The position numbers were made by a program, and so were the translations under genes. A DNA stretch of 18,577 nucleotides, taken from positions 1-18,577 of the forward strand of contig JALLAZ010000371.1 in NCBI GenBank assembly GCA_036939755.1, given 5' to 3'. Below the pieces are notes generated by a model that did not search any database, was not told the DNA's origin, and saw only the letters and a program-made list of their open reading frames with translations. This DNA comes from Stephanodiscus triporus (Eukaryota > Bacillariophyta > Thalassiosirophyceae > Thalassiosirales > Thalassiosiraceae). Within the stretch, counting starts at the first letter, position 1. Every line of letters starts with the position of its first letter. Below are positions 8,635 through 18,451 of the stretch, piece after piece.

Positions 8635-10155
8635 ATGATCGTCTCTGCTGCCGCCACCGCCGCCCTCCGTCGGGCTCCCAGCATGGTCTCCAAGAGGTCA
8701 ATGTCTGCCATCACAGGCGTCAAGGGCCGCGAAATTATCGACTCTCGCGGTAACCCCACCGTCGAGGTGGATATCACCACCGCTCAAGGGACGTTCACCG
8801 CCAGTGTTCCATCTGGTGCGTCTACTGGTATCTACGAGGCAGTTGAGCTTCGCGATGGCGGATCTCGCTACATGGGAAAGGGCGTCACCAAGGCTGTCAA
8901 TAATGTTAACACCGTTCTTGCCGATATCGTCAAGGGCATTGACGTGTCAGACCAAAGGGCTGTCGACAATGCTATGTTGGCTGCCGATGGCTCGCCTAAC
9001 AAGGGCAACCTCGGCGCTAATGCCATCCTTGGTGGTAAGTTGATGATTTGTGGTCAACACATCTTTGAGCTGCTTATTCTTCGGGTCCAGCCAGTTTCAG
9101 ATGCTACGGTTTGTGCGCTATGTCTCACCGTTTCTACTTTTGTTCTTTATTTACATATGCGCATGATAGTGTCTCTCGCTGCCAGTAAGGCAGGTGCCGC
9201 AGCGAAGGGTATTCCTCTTTGGAAGCACTACGCAGAAATCGCTGGAAACCCCACGCCGGATGTGCTTCCTGTTCCCTGCTTCAATGTTATCAATGGAGGC
9301 GAGCATGCTGGAAACAAGCTCGCTTTTCAGGAATTCTTCGTCATCCCCACCGGCGCTGAGACATTCAGCGAGGGCATGCAAATTGGATGCGAAGTTTTCC
9401 ATAATCTTAAGAAAGTGATTAAGGCCAAATTTGGAGGTGATGCTACACTCATTGGAGATGAGGGTGGATTCGCTCCTCCATGCGACGTCCAATCTGGTTT
9501 GGAAATGATTATGGAAGCAACTGAGGCGGCGGGCTACCTTGATAAAGTGAGCTTAGGGCTGGATGTCGCTGCGTCAGAGTTTAAAGTTAAGGGAAAGAAC
9601 GAGTATGACCTTGATTTTAAGACTAAGGGAGCTGACAAGAACTCCGACCTCTTGCTCACTGGTGATGAGCTCATTGCCTTCTACAAGGATATGATTGCCA
9701 AGTATCCCATTCTTACCATCGAGGATCCTTTCGATCAAGATGACTGGGATAACTGGACTAGCTTCTGCAAAGATGTCGGCAAGGACGTTCAAATTGTTGG
9801 TGATGACCTTACTGTCACTAACCCCATCAAGATCAAAGAGGCCATCAGGCTCGGCTCCGCCAATTGCCTCCTGCTCAAGGTGAACCAGATTGGATCCATC
9901 TCTGAGTCCATTGATGCTGTGAAGCTTTCGAAGCAAAACGGATGGGGTGTCATGACTAGTCACAGGAGTGGCGAGACGGAGGATTGCTACATTGCTGATC
10001 TTGCTGTTGGTCTTAGTACGGGAGAGATCAAAACGGGTGCGCCATGCCGTGGTGAGCGTACTGCGAAGTACAATCAACTTCTTCGCATCGAGGCCCAGCT
10101 CGCTGCGCCCAAGTACCCCGGTATCAACTTCCGTAAGCCTGGCTGGATGGGATAA
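8635..10155 (+). CDS. Enolase, probably mitochondrial
   Basis: Enolase interconverts 2-phosphoglycerate and phosphoenolpyruvate using two Mg2+. Exons 8635-9034 and 9170-10155 encode 461 aa; the intron (GTAAGT...ATAG, phase 1) splits Val134 in GANAILGVSLA. Conserved features: [10 protein letters not shown] (36-45), His179 in NGGEHAGN, Glu231 in GDEGGFAPP, metal ligands Asp265 (GLDVAASEF), Glu318 ([10 protein letters not shown]) and the GDD at 344-346, Lys370 in [10 protein letters not shown], and Lys421 in [11 protein letters not shown]. The ATG at 8635 (CACCATG) adds about 25 residues before the usual start: Ala/Ser/Arg-rich, no acidic residue, with RR and KR pairs, typical of a mitochondrial presequence. 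This agrees with the known mitochondrial lower half of glycolysis in diatoms. Later Mets at 17 or 23 could give a shorter form. The 135-bp intron is a multiple of three and contains no stop, so a retained-intron transcript would stay in frame with 45 extra residues. Confidence 0.95.
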   Translation: MIVSAAATAALRRAPSMVSKRSMSAITGVKGREIIDSRGNPTVEVDITTAQGTFTASVPSGASTGIYEAVELRDGGSRYMGKGVTKAVNNVNTVLADIVKGIDVSDQRAVDNAMLAADGSPNKGNLGANAILGGKLMICGQHIFELLILRVQPVSDATVCALCLTVSTFVLYLHMRMIVSLAASKAGAAAKGIPLWKHYAEIAGNPTPDVLPVPCFNVINGGEHAGNKLAFQEFFVIPTGAETFSEGMQIGCEVFHNLKKVIKAKFGGDATLIGDEGGFAPPCDVQSGLEMIMEATEAAGYLDKVSLGLDVAASEFKVKGKNEYDLDFKTKGADKNSDLLLTGDELIAFYKDMIAKYPILTIEDPFDQDDWDNWTSFCKDVGKDVQIVGDDLTVTNPIKIKEAIRLGSANCLLLKVNQIGSISESIDAVKLSKQNGWGVMTSHRSGETEDCYIADLAVGLSTGEIKTGAPCRGERTAKYNQLLRIEAQLAAPKYPGINFRKPGWMG

Positions 10156-10292
10156 ACTTAGGTTCTCGTCGAAGGGATAGTTCAGAATGAATCGTAAAGA
10201 GCTTAAGTCAGTGAAAAAATTGGCCAGATGCAAACCAGCAGAATATCAGAGAAGGTGGTTGATGATTTTGTGTGTTCGTGAAGTCCCCATGC

Positions 10293-10305
10293 AATAAACA
10301 ATAAA
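10293..10305 (+). terminator. Tandem AATAAA polyadenylation signals after enolase
   Basis: AATAAA occurs at 10293-10298 and again at 10300-10305, about 140 nt past the enolase stop. This is the canonical animal/plant-type poly(A) hexamer; use in this organism is inferred from position only. Confidence 0.4.
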
Positions 10306-10645
10306 GTAAATTATTCATGACAGATCTTAAAATGAAAGCGCCGGAGCTTCTTCAGGGTGGAGCAAAAACCATCCTTGGCTATTAGTAATCAGAGATAGAA
10401 TGGTAGGAGTAGTATTGAACGAAGGGTTTTAGTTACGACACACCAAGCAAGAGCATTAAGAGAGTGATTTTCTATGTCGCCGCCAAAAATATCAACTGAG
10501 GAATTAGTAGGGACTATTTTCGTGAAAAATATTACTTGGTGTCGATGACGGCCTTCTCATCTCTCTAGATCATAACACTCACCGGAGATCTGACAACCCC
10601 ACAAGCCAGGGAGAGCACAGAAACAACTAATTGTCCAAAGCCACC
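10306..10645. other. Enolase to acetyl-CoA synthetase intergenic region
   Basis: The 340 bp contain no supported gene. The sequence is AT-rich at first; the last 80 bp (ACAACCCCACAAGCC...) are CA-rich and lead into a strong start context, GCCACCATGG. It should hold the acetyl-CoA synthetase promoter and 5' leader; I see no recognisable motif. Confidence 0.5.
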
Positions 10646-13087
10646 ATGGCGCCCGTCGGCAAAGCCTCTCTATTGCTCGCATTGCGTCTATCAAGCAATG
10701 GGCTCGATGCATTCATCCATAATATTTCACCTGGTGTGGGATGGATGATCGTTCGTCCCGGCGCGAAAGGCATAGCCCTGGCCCTGAATGTGGCAACCGA
10801 ACCCGCCGCTTCCGTCGAGAAGGCCGTCGACGAAGGCGAAGATGCCCCACCGGACCACATGCCGGAAATGCAAGAAGTCGCGCTCGCGTATCCCGCGAAG
10901 AGCGTGAACACCGCGCTGGAGAGATACATATCCGACTACGCGCTGTCCAACTCGAAGAATAAGCAATACTGGAACAAACGCGCTACCGAGCTCATCACCT
11001 GGGACGCCTACCCCTATGACGAAAACAATTACGACGGCATCATGACGGGGGGTTTCGAGTTCGGAGATGTTACCTGGTTTCCCGGCGCGAAGATGAATGT
11101 ATGTGCAAACGCGATCGACCGACATGTTCAAAATGGCAAAGCTAATGACGTTGCAATGATATGGGAGGGAGATGAACCCGATCAAGTTTTGAAGTTCACG
11201 TACTCAGATATGCAGAGGAAGGTTTCCGAGATCGCGAATGCACTCAAATCGCAGGGAGTGAAGAAGGGATCTGTAGTGACTATCTACATGCCCATGATTC
11301 CTCAACTTCCGATGACCATGCTCGCATGCTTGCGCTTGGGAGCTGTCCACTCTGTGGTATTTGCTGGTTTTTCAAGTGCGGCGTTATCTTCGAGAATCTC
11401 AGCTTCCAAGTCTAGTTTTGTAGTGACGGCGGATGTCGGAGTAAGAGGAGCCAAGGTCATCCCTTTGAAGAAGATTGTTGATGAGGCGATTGATATGAAT
11501 GACTGCAAAGATATTGTGACGAGGGTGTTGGTGTACGAGCGTGAGAGGTCCATCGTATCTGATGGTGATGGTGTTGCGTCTGCTTCTGCTAAGCCTTCTG
11601 ACAATAAACACCAAATGGATTGGGTTACGGATCGAGATGTCAACATGAATGATCTATTGCCTAAACAGCGTCCCTATTGCCCACCCGAATCTATGGATGC
11701 CGAGGATCCTTCGTTCATCCTCTACACATCTGGCTCTACAGGCCAACCCAAAGGCCTGGTACACACCACCGCTGGATATGCTATCTATGCAGCGCACACT
11801 ATCCAGACTGTGTTCGATCTTCAACCGAATGATATCTTCGCATGCATGGCGGATTGCGGATGGATTACCGGGCACACATATGTTGTTTACGGCCCATTGC
11901 TGAGCGGTTCGACGACTTTCGTTTTTGAATCCACACCGCTCTACCCTGATGCTGGTCGATATTGGGACATGGTTCAGCGCCATAAGATAACCCTTTTCTA
12001 CACCGCTCCTACTGCTGTGAGATCTCTGATCCGTTATGGCGACGATGTACCGAAAAAATATGACTTGTCGTCCTTGCGAATCTTGGGTTCGGTAGGCGAA
12101 CCCATCAATCCCGCTGCTTGGAGTTGGTACTATGAGGCAGTTGGTCGCGAGAAATGCACGATCGTAGACACGTACTGGCAGACAGAAACTGGAGGTGCCA
12201 TTCTGAGCAACATCCCAGGTGTCACGCCTATGAAGCCTGGATCATGCACGCTTCCGCTCTATGGTATCGACTGCGTAATCCTCGATCCAATGACCGGCGA
12301 GCTCATTGAGGGTAATGACGTCGACGGCGTGCTTGCCATCCGCAGTCCTTGGCCGGGTATGGCTAGGACGTGCCTTGGAGATCACGATAGATATTTGTCG
12401 ACATATTTCCGTCAGTACAAGGGTTATTTCTTCACCGGGGATGCCGCTCGCCGCGACGGGGATGGGTACTACTTCATCACCGGTCGGGTCGACGATGTTA
12501 TCAATGTATCAGGCCACCGCATCGGGACGGCCGAGGTCGAATCAGCGCTCGTCAAGCACCCCTCAGTGGCCCAAGCAGCAGTTGTCGGGCGACCTCATGC
12601 GATTAAGGGTAAGCACTGTGTCTTTGCAAAATTGCTACGCCGTCAATCAAAATGGTAAAAAAATCAATATTCCTTTGTCTATCCCTACTTGACAGGGGAG
12701 TCAATCGTAGCCTTCGCCACTGTCACTGAATCTAATACGGAAGGTGATGACGAACTGGTGAAGGAGCTGCGAACGCTTGTCCGCGCGGAGATTGGACCTT
12801 TTGCTGCACCAGATGTCATCTGCATTACCCCATCCCTTCCTATGGTAGGCTCGACCTTTTGCTCCTCGTTCAACAAGTTGACCCTGCGAAGTTTATTCTC
12901 ATAATTGTGTATCTCAACTCAATCATAATTCCAGACAAGAAGTGGAAAGATAATGCGTCGTGTATTGCGTAAGATCTCCAAGGGGGAGGCAGATGAGCTT
13001 GGGGATGTTAGCACCCTGGCCGATCCAAGTGTGGTGGATACCTTAATTGATCTGATCGGTAAGCATGATACTGGATATAAACCTTAA
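10646..13087 (+). CDS. Acetyl-CoA synthetase (AMP-forming)
   Basis: The enzyme activates acetate to acetyl-AMP and then acetyl-CoA. Exons 10646-12608, 12696-12844 and 12935-13087 give 754 aa; introns are 87 bp (GTAAGC...ACAG, phase 1) and 90 bp (GTAGGC...CCAG, phase 0). Motifs: FENGD-like block [17 protein letters not shown] (136-152), the AMP-binding loop [11 protein letters not shown] (360-370), WITGH (406-410), [10 protein letters not shown] (508-517) with the acetate-pocket Trp511, [18 protein letters not shown] (613-630), and TRSGKIMRR (705-713). Lys709 there is the catalytic lysine that acetylation silences in this family. Intron 2 falls directly before this motif. The first 80-90 residues are not family-conserved; the stretch to about 50 has basic and hydrophobic but few acidic residues and may be a targeting peptide, location uncertain. 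The end is ambiguous: the stop at 13085 follows a good donor (G^GTAAGC at 13058). Splicing to CAG at 13128 would instead end the protein in LIESESEWA at 13151. Confidence 0.93.
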
Positions 13088-13444
13088 ATGTCATTAAGTT
13101 TGATATATGCGACTTGTGGCATGGTCAGAAAGCGAGAGTGAGTGGGCGTGACAAGTAAAGGGAAAAGTAAACATAACTGAGTATGGGATGTAGGTAATTG
13201 ATTATTTACATGGTAGTATATTTTATCGCTCACACGAGTGGCCTGTTTCTGGAGCTATTACACGAGGGAAGATATCATAAATGTATAACTCGCATCCTCA
13301 ACATCTATCAATGCACTGGCATCGTAATACTCCTACAAAAGACAATCACAAGGAGGTCACATCATAGCAGTTCAATTACATATACGTTTTCAGTTAAACA
13401 GCATAACCCTCATCTATTATTTGAGTTAGAATCGAACGAAATAT
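13088..13444. other. Convergent 3' region of acetyl-CoA synthetase and eL34
   Basis: These 357 bp lie between two convergent genes and are AT-rich. The first 60 bp may hold the last small exon of the synthetase (13129-13151). I see no other gene. On the minus strand AATAAA (13444-13449) overlaps the eL34 stop codon. Confidence 0.5.
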
Positions 13445-13789
13445 TTATTTCTTGGTGCTGGCGCGTTCCGCCAATAGCTTCTTCACGGCCTTCTGCTCCT
13501 CGAGGAGAAAGGCCCTGACGATTCTCATCCGGACGCATCCCCCGCAGGCGCTCCCGCCGTACGCGCGGCTGACGGTCCGCTCGCGCTTCTTCAGGTTCTT
13601 GTAGGCCGATCGCTTCAGGTGCTTGATGCCGGGCAGGGAGCATTTGCAGTCGGAGCACCTCGGTCCCTTGGTCGTCTTCTTGATCTTCTGGGCCACGTGA
13701 CGTCCGCCGGGGGTGAGGATGGTGCGGATGCGCGCCGACCTGGTGTTGTAGGAATGACGTCCCGGGCGCACGACTCTGTTGTCTCCCAT
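13445..13789 (-). CDS. RPL34: Large-subunit ribosomal protein eL34
   Basis: A single 114-aa exon on the minus strand encodes eL34 of the cytosolic 60S subunit. The N-terminus RPGRHSYNTRSARIRTILTPGGR matches the family's RRxSYNT...TPG block, cut short here to residues 9-30. The zinc-type Cys pairs are C45-x2-C48 and C82-x2-C85, the latter inside SRAYGGSACGGCVRMRIVRA, the most conserved part of eL34. The Lys-rich C-terminus (EEQKAVKKLLAERASTKK) is usual, and length is normal (about 110-120 aa). The ATG at 13787-13789 is the only sensible start. Codon use is strongly GC-ending, as expected for a highly expressed gene here. It is divergent from eL36 across 735 bp. Confidence 0.96.
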   Translation of the reverse strand: MGDNRVVRPGRHSYNTRSARIRTILTPGGRHVAQKIKKTTKGPRCSDCKCSLPGIKHLKRSAYKNLKKRERTVSRAYGGSACGGCVRMRIVRAFLLEEQKAVKKLLAERASTKK

Positions 13790-14524
13790 ATTTCTCGATT
13801 ATTTTTTGTATTAATGAATTGAAGGAATCTGGAACCAAAAATTAAACGGTACGAGGTCGAGAAACAAAAGAAAGGGACGATGAGAGGGAGTTAGGATGAT
13901 GTGGGAGGGTGTAATAACGGGAGGGCGAAAAAAAAATAAGGCCCGCGCCCGCAGTTATGTACGCGACCCAAGTCAATCTCGCACGGCTATCAGGCAAGAC
14001 AGACAACAGCCGATGAAGCAGCTTGCATTGTTTCGTCGTGCCAAGATGTACGGGAATGCGGGCCCCGTCCGCGAATCGAAGCGCGCGATCGCGTCCGAAG
14101 GGTCCGAATAATGGTCCCTCTCCGGAGATCGACGCCCATCGACGGCTCTGGGTGACCGAAGTTCTTTCGACCGAAGACGGGGGGCATTCAACGCAAAAGT
14201 CGCTCTTTCTGTGTTCCACTCAGGTTTTCCCATTTCCGTCGCCCAACAGCTCGTCAAGCAACCATCGTCGTCGTCTCACCTGGGGAGGGGTCAAAGATGA
14301 TATGTAGAGTAAAAAATAGGAGTAGGGTAGCAGGTGCGGCGGGCTCAGGTCGGCAATGTCCAAGTAAGAGGGAAGAGGTAAGTTTGAATTCCTCCGTGAG
14401 GAGTACTGAATCCTACGGATGTAGGCTCCACGTGCAGAGTCCTCTTGCTTATTATCCCTCTCTGCTCTCTCTCCTCCACGAGCAAAACAACAACTTCATC
14501 TATCCCCCCTCCAGAAAATCAACC
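13790..14524. promoter_or_regulatory. Intergenic region between divergent ribosomal protein genes
   Basis: The 735 bp separate the starts of eL34 and eL36 and must contain both promoters. The last 80 bp before eL36 are pyrimidine-rich (TATCCCTCTCTGCTCTCTCTCC), recalling the pyrimidine-rich leaders of ribosomal protein genes. The middle (about 14000-14200) is GC-rich. Short open frames here have no recognisable features. I looked for tRNA and C/D-box snoRNA hallmarks and saw none convincing. Confidence 0.5.
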
Positions 14525-15272
14525 ATGGCGAGAAGCGGACTTGCGAAGGGCGCCAACAAGGGCCACATCACCGAACAGAGGGAACGCGCCCCGAGACCGT
14601 CCCGCACGAAGGGGGTGAGTTGAAATTATTTACATCGCGGGGGAGCGGAGAGACCGACCGCGGGGAGGCGGGTGAGGGGCGGAAACGAGGGACCGCCTTT
14701 ACGAATCTTGTGGGGTGCGTCGACCTGCGGGGCGGGGCGTGGCCTCGTTTTTGGAAAGGTCGACGTACGTCTTTGGGCGACGGATGGGCTTGCTTGCGGT
14801 GGCGAGCGGGGGATGCGCGAGGGCGCACTCTCCATACCGGTCGTCCACGACGAAAGGTCGGAACAAGTGGCTGCGTCATAATCGTGGCACTCGATTCATA
14901 TTTTTGCCCTTTTCTTCCCTTACGGTCTTCTGTCTCCTGACTCGAATCGACCATCTCTTTCACCCCCCCCCCCCACCACCCCTCTCTCCCCCTCTCTTCC
15001 AATCGCCCGCCGTCCGTCGCCCGCGAAAAAAAAAAAAATAGAAAATCGGCAAGCGCACCGCCCTCTGTCGCGAGATCGCGCGCGAGGTCGCGGGACTCGC
15101 CCCGTACGAGCGGCGCATACTCGACATGATCAAGACCGGCGGTAGCTCCGCCGACAAGCGGGTGTACAAGTTCGCGAAGCGCCGATTGGGTAGTCACAAG
15201 CGCGCGCTTGCGAAGAGGGAGGACATCAAGGCGGTGAACTCCAAGATGCGCGCCAAGCAGGCCGGCGCATAG
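14525..15272 (+). CDS. RPL36: Large-subunit ribosomal protein eL36
   Basis: Exons 14525-14614 and 15042-15272 encode 106 aa, the normal length for eL36 of the 60S subunit. Exon 1 gives [18 protein letters not shown] then [12 protein letters not shown], matching the family's GLxxGxNKGH and APRPSRRKG. Exon 2 continues [20 protein letters not shown] and [13 protein letters not shown], then [18 protein letters not shown]. The intron is phase 0 (GTGAGT...ATAG) and 427 bp long, about three to six times the other introns in this window. It has a C12 run near 14963, a CT-rich stretch, and then A13 immediately before TAG, so the usual pyrimidine tract is displaced about 20 bases upstream of the acceptor. 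The start sits in AACCATGG. Confidence 0.95.
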
Positions 15273-15917
15273 AATAATCGATTTATATTATTAAGACACG
15301 GACGCAATCTTTTTATGCATGTCATGGATGTGATCCATTTCCATCATATCGTAGTGATGCGCAGTTGCGGCGTATTTTAAGCATGACTTGTACCATCCCC
15401 CTCCCCCCCCGCCCTATCATGTACCTACGGACGGGAGGAGTTCAATGATAACTCTCCGAAAATCAGGCAAAATGTCAATCACATTGAAATGGCACACACA
15501 TGCTTCGTCGAATGTAATTTGCTATAATTGGAAGCATTTTCTACATATTTTCCTTAGGAGGCGTATATTATTTATCTGTGAACCCCAAAACAAGAGGAGG
15601 AACACAGGCTGACTCCAACCAGACAGATCTACAACACACACGATGGTTACTATCTTGGGTGTTCCGCAGCTACGCGTTAGTTCTCAAATTCTTGTGAAGT
15701 ATGGCTCAATTGATTGAAGGAGACAACACAGTGTCAATTCATTGTAGGTAAAGTTTATGTCGATGAAATCTATATCTCAAAGTCGTAAATGCATGATCGT
15801 GAGAGATTCCTGCGCATCGCATCTAGCCGACAAATATGCAGTTCTTAAATATTCATCACTTATCTACAAGTGTATCTAAATTAATAATCCACCTATGATT
15901 CCTTCATCCCGATCTCT
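15273..15917. other. Convergent 3' region of eL36 and aldolase
   Basis: These 645 bp are AT-rich apart from a C-rich patch (CCCCCTCCCCCCCCGCCC) near 15397-15414. A 74-codon open frame starting at 15388 begins inside that patch and has no protein-like features, so I do not call it. Nothing else is visible beyond 3' UTRs. Confidence 0.55.
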
Positions 15918-17226
15918 CTAGTTAAGGACATTCACGCACTTGAGGTCCTCGGCGGCCTTGATAAGGCGGGCAGCCATGGCCTCCTCGCCGGCCCGGAGCG
16001 ACATTCGCGGATCGTAGTACTTCTTGTTCGGCTTCTCGGGACCCTCGGGATTCCCGATCTGCCCCTGCAGGTAGTCGTGGTATTTCGCCTCGTAGGCGCG
16101 CAGGCCGTCCCAGAACGCCCACTGGGTGTCGGTGTCGATGTTCATCTTAATGACGCCGGCGCCGATGGCGTATTGGATGTCCTCGACGGACGACCCCGAC
16201 CCACCGTGGAAGACGAATTTCATCGGCTTGTCGTCCGCGGATCCGATCTTCTCCTGGATGTATTTCTGCGAGTTGTAAAGGATGATTGGCTGGAGGTCGA
16301 CATTGCCGGGAGCGTAAACTCCGTGAACATTTCCAAAGGAGGCAGCGCAGGTGAATGCACCACCCGGAACCTGGGAAAGCTGTTCGTAGGCATAGAAGAC
16401 CTCCTCGGGCTGAGTGTAGAGGCGGGACGAGTCGACGTCGCTGTTGTCAACGCCATCCTCCTCCCCCCCAGTCACGCCGAGCTCGAACTCAAGAAGGATC
16501 CCGACCTTAGCAAACTTCTCGAGGTAGGACTTGCAGATGGCGATGTTCTCCTCGAGGGGTTCCTCGGAAAGATCAAGCATGTGCGATGAGAAGAGGGGCT
16601 CGCCGGTCTTGGCGAAGTGCTCCTCAGAGGCGGCGAGGAGGCCGTCGATCCAGGGAAGCCATGCCTTCTGGCAGTGATCCGTGTGAACTACGACGGGGAC
16701 GCCGTAGAGCTTGGCGACCTCGTGGACGTGTTTGGCACCGGCGATGGTTCCGGCGATGGAGGCCTGGTCATTCTCGTTGCTGACGGCCTTACCAGCGATG
16801 AACTGTCCACCTCCCTTCGAGAATGTGACCATGATGGGACCCCCGTACTTCATGGCGGCTTCCATGCATGCGTTGATGGAGTTGGTTCCGACGATGTTGA
16901 CACCTGGGATGGCATATCCCCTGGCCTTGGCGTCATCGAGGAGGTCGACGAGGGCCTGTCCAGTGACAACGCCAGGCTTGATGGAGGCTGGGAGCTTAGC
17001 GTAGGTCTAGGCGAATGGAATAAAGATGAGCAATTCGGAATAAGATCGACCGCGACTGTTTAAATAGGATTAAATAATGGAAGATTCTCTCGTGGCGTTT
17101 CCTCACCTTCGCGGGTTCGGTGGCGGTCTCGGCCATGTTCAGGGCACTGCTTCGCACGCCAACGGGGGCGGAGGGGGCGAAGGCAGCGGCAGAGCCGACG
17201 AGAAGAGAGGCAATAGCAAGCTTCAT
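15918..17226 (-). CDS. Class II fructose-bisphosphate aldolase, plastid-targeted
   Basis: This metal-dependent aldolase splits or makes fructose 1,6-bisphosphate, here probably in the Calvin cycle of the plastid. Exons 17107-17226 and 15918-17006 (100-bp intron, GTGAGG...CTAG, phase 0) give 402 aa. Residues 1-18, MKLAIASLLVGSAAAFAP, form a signal peptide ending in the AxAFAP motif with cleavage expected before Phe16; a short Ser/Arg/Val transit part follows. Together these are the bipartite address of complex plastids. The catalytic core has KPGVVTGQALVDLL (50-63), VVVHTDHCQKA with Asp150 and zinc ligand His151, EFELGVTGGEEDGV, FGNVHGVYAPGN with His268, FHGGSGSS with His307, and IKMNIDTDTQWA with Asn329. 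The block order matches class IIA, E. coli FbaA-like enzymes. Diatoms have plastid class II aldolases of this sort; a specific orthologue name is not assigned. Confidence 0.95.
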
Positions 17227-17560
17227 CTTGACACGAATTGTTTCAGGACGTATCGTACGGGTCGAAGGGAAAGTGAGATGTCGACTAGAGTGTGGTCAAT
17301 GCTTTTTGCCGCAAGGAGAGAACAACACACTCCCCGCAGACAAAAATTGGTACTTATTCCGAAGTATGTAGGCGGGTGGTACGTCACCCCGCCTCCGTTC
17401 GTTCCTCTCTCTCCTCTCTCCTCTCTCTCCTCTCAAAAAAAAAACACGTCGTCAGCGCTCTGGGGGGAGATTTGGCGCGCCGGGCAAAAGGGGGCTCTGT
17501 AGGCCCTCTGTGTACGTTGGTATGGTAATGGGTACTAGAGTACTCTACAACATACTCCTA
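17227..17560 (-). promoter_or_regulatory. Upstream region of the plastid aldolase gene
   Basis: The region should hold the aldolase promoter and leader. ACGTCA occurs at 17381-17386, about 155 bp upstream of the ATG, inside a near-palindromic GC-rich patch (GGCGGGTGG-TACGT-CACCCCGCC). Further out is a CT-repeat run (about 17400-17436) followed by a run of A. No gene is supported here. Confidence 0.45.
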
Positions 17561-18451
17561 ATACTTTTCAGACCACACCTGATTTTTGAAATTTTGTCAT
17601 AACATAGAAGAAACTGGTTGACCAAGGTCTGATCATAATTCTTTTTGAGAGTAAAAAGACCACTTTTAGTTAAACTAGCCACCACACAAGAACCCCCACA
17701 GCCGCAGTGCATTTGTGTATTGTGCTGTATCACATATTGAGGTATTTTACCTCTGTGAGAGCAAATTGACAAAAATTTCCAATGTCAAGCAAATGCTTTT
17801 TGATTATCTCTTCTCTGTTCCTGGTATGCCTTCTCTCTTCTCTCTCTGAGTCTCTGTTTCTCTCTATGTTTCTGTGGTAACATCCTTGGCTGGTAATGTC
17901 GGCGACATGTCGGCGACAAGCGACAATGGCGCCAATTTTTGCCCCAACGGGCAAATATCAGCGACATGTTTTCTTGGGTGTTGGCACACTTTTGAGTCAT
18001 GACTTTCTGACATTGACGTACCACGAACAGATGATATTCATATGTAGGAAGAACTTAGATGTAAGAATTTCTACGTGAAATGTTGATCTACCTAACCGCC
18101 CCCCCCTCCGCCCAGCAAAAATCACCCCCCAGTGTCACATCTTCACCTCTTGCCGTGTCGTTGCCTCACATCGCACCCGCTTTGTTTGTTTGTTCATCCG
18201 CTTCTTTGTTCATCTGGTTGGTTGTTGCGTTGTCTCTCTGCCCCTTGTCGTTGCATTCCGTCACGTCGCGTCGCCACGCCACTGCCACATCGTTTGCTGC
18301 ATCTCCTCTCACGTTGTCCCTGCTCTAGTCTCGTTGTCATCGCTTCTCATCTCGCCTTGTCATTATATCGCCCCCCCTGATGCATTTTTCATGCCCACTG
18401 TGTTTGATTGTTGAGTCGTTGCATTGCATCTTGTTGTTGTGGTGTCATAAG
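17561..18451. other. Non-coding stretch with low-complexity DNA
   Basis: About 890 bp without a supported gene. Between 17561 and 17800 it is ordinary AT-rich sequence. From 17810 to 17880 it is CT-rich (TCTCTTCTCTCTCTGAGTCTC). The segment 17880-17960 with repeated GGCGACATGT-type words looks like dispersed-repeat DNA. From 18090 to 18450 it is pyrimidine-rich with recurring TCGTTG/CATCG words. The short open frames on both strands look like products of base composition. Confidence 0.4.
17896..17917. repeat. Perfect 11-bp tandem repeat, two copies
   Basis: ATGTCGGCGAC occurs twice without a gap, at 17896-17906 and 17907-17917, and related words (AGCGACAATG, AGCGACATGT) follow within 60 bp. 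The cluster resembles a dispersed repeat rather than a gene. Confidence 0.6.

Noticed and set aside
9574..10233. 219-codon minus-strand frame antisense to enolase
   Set aside because: It is antisense to the conserved active-site region of enolase; no independent support.
14615..15041. snoRNA inside the eL36 intron
   Set aside because: I looked for a C box (RTGATGA) with a D box (CTGA) and terminal stem, and for H/ACA hairpins, and found no convincing pair.
15388..15612. 74-codon plus-strand frame after eL36
   Set aside because: It starts in a poly-C patch (poly-Pro) and continues through AT-rich 3' flank without protein-like pattern.
17545..18024. Overlapping 60-79-codon frames in the right intergenic region
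   Set aside because: Low-complexity Arg/Glu/Gln content from CT repeats, no ATG in good context, no domain recognised.
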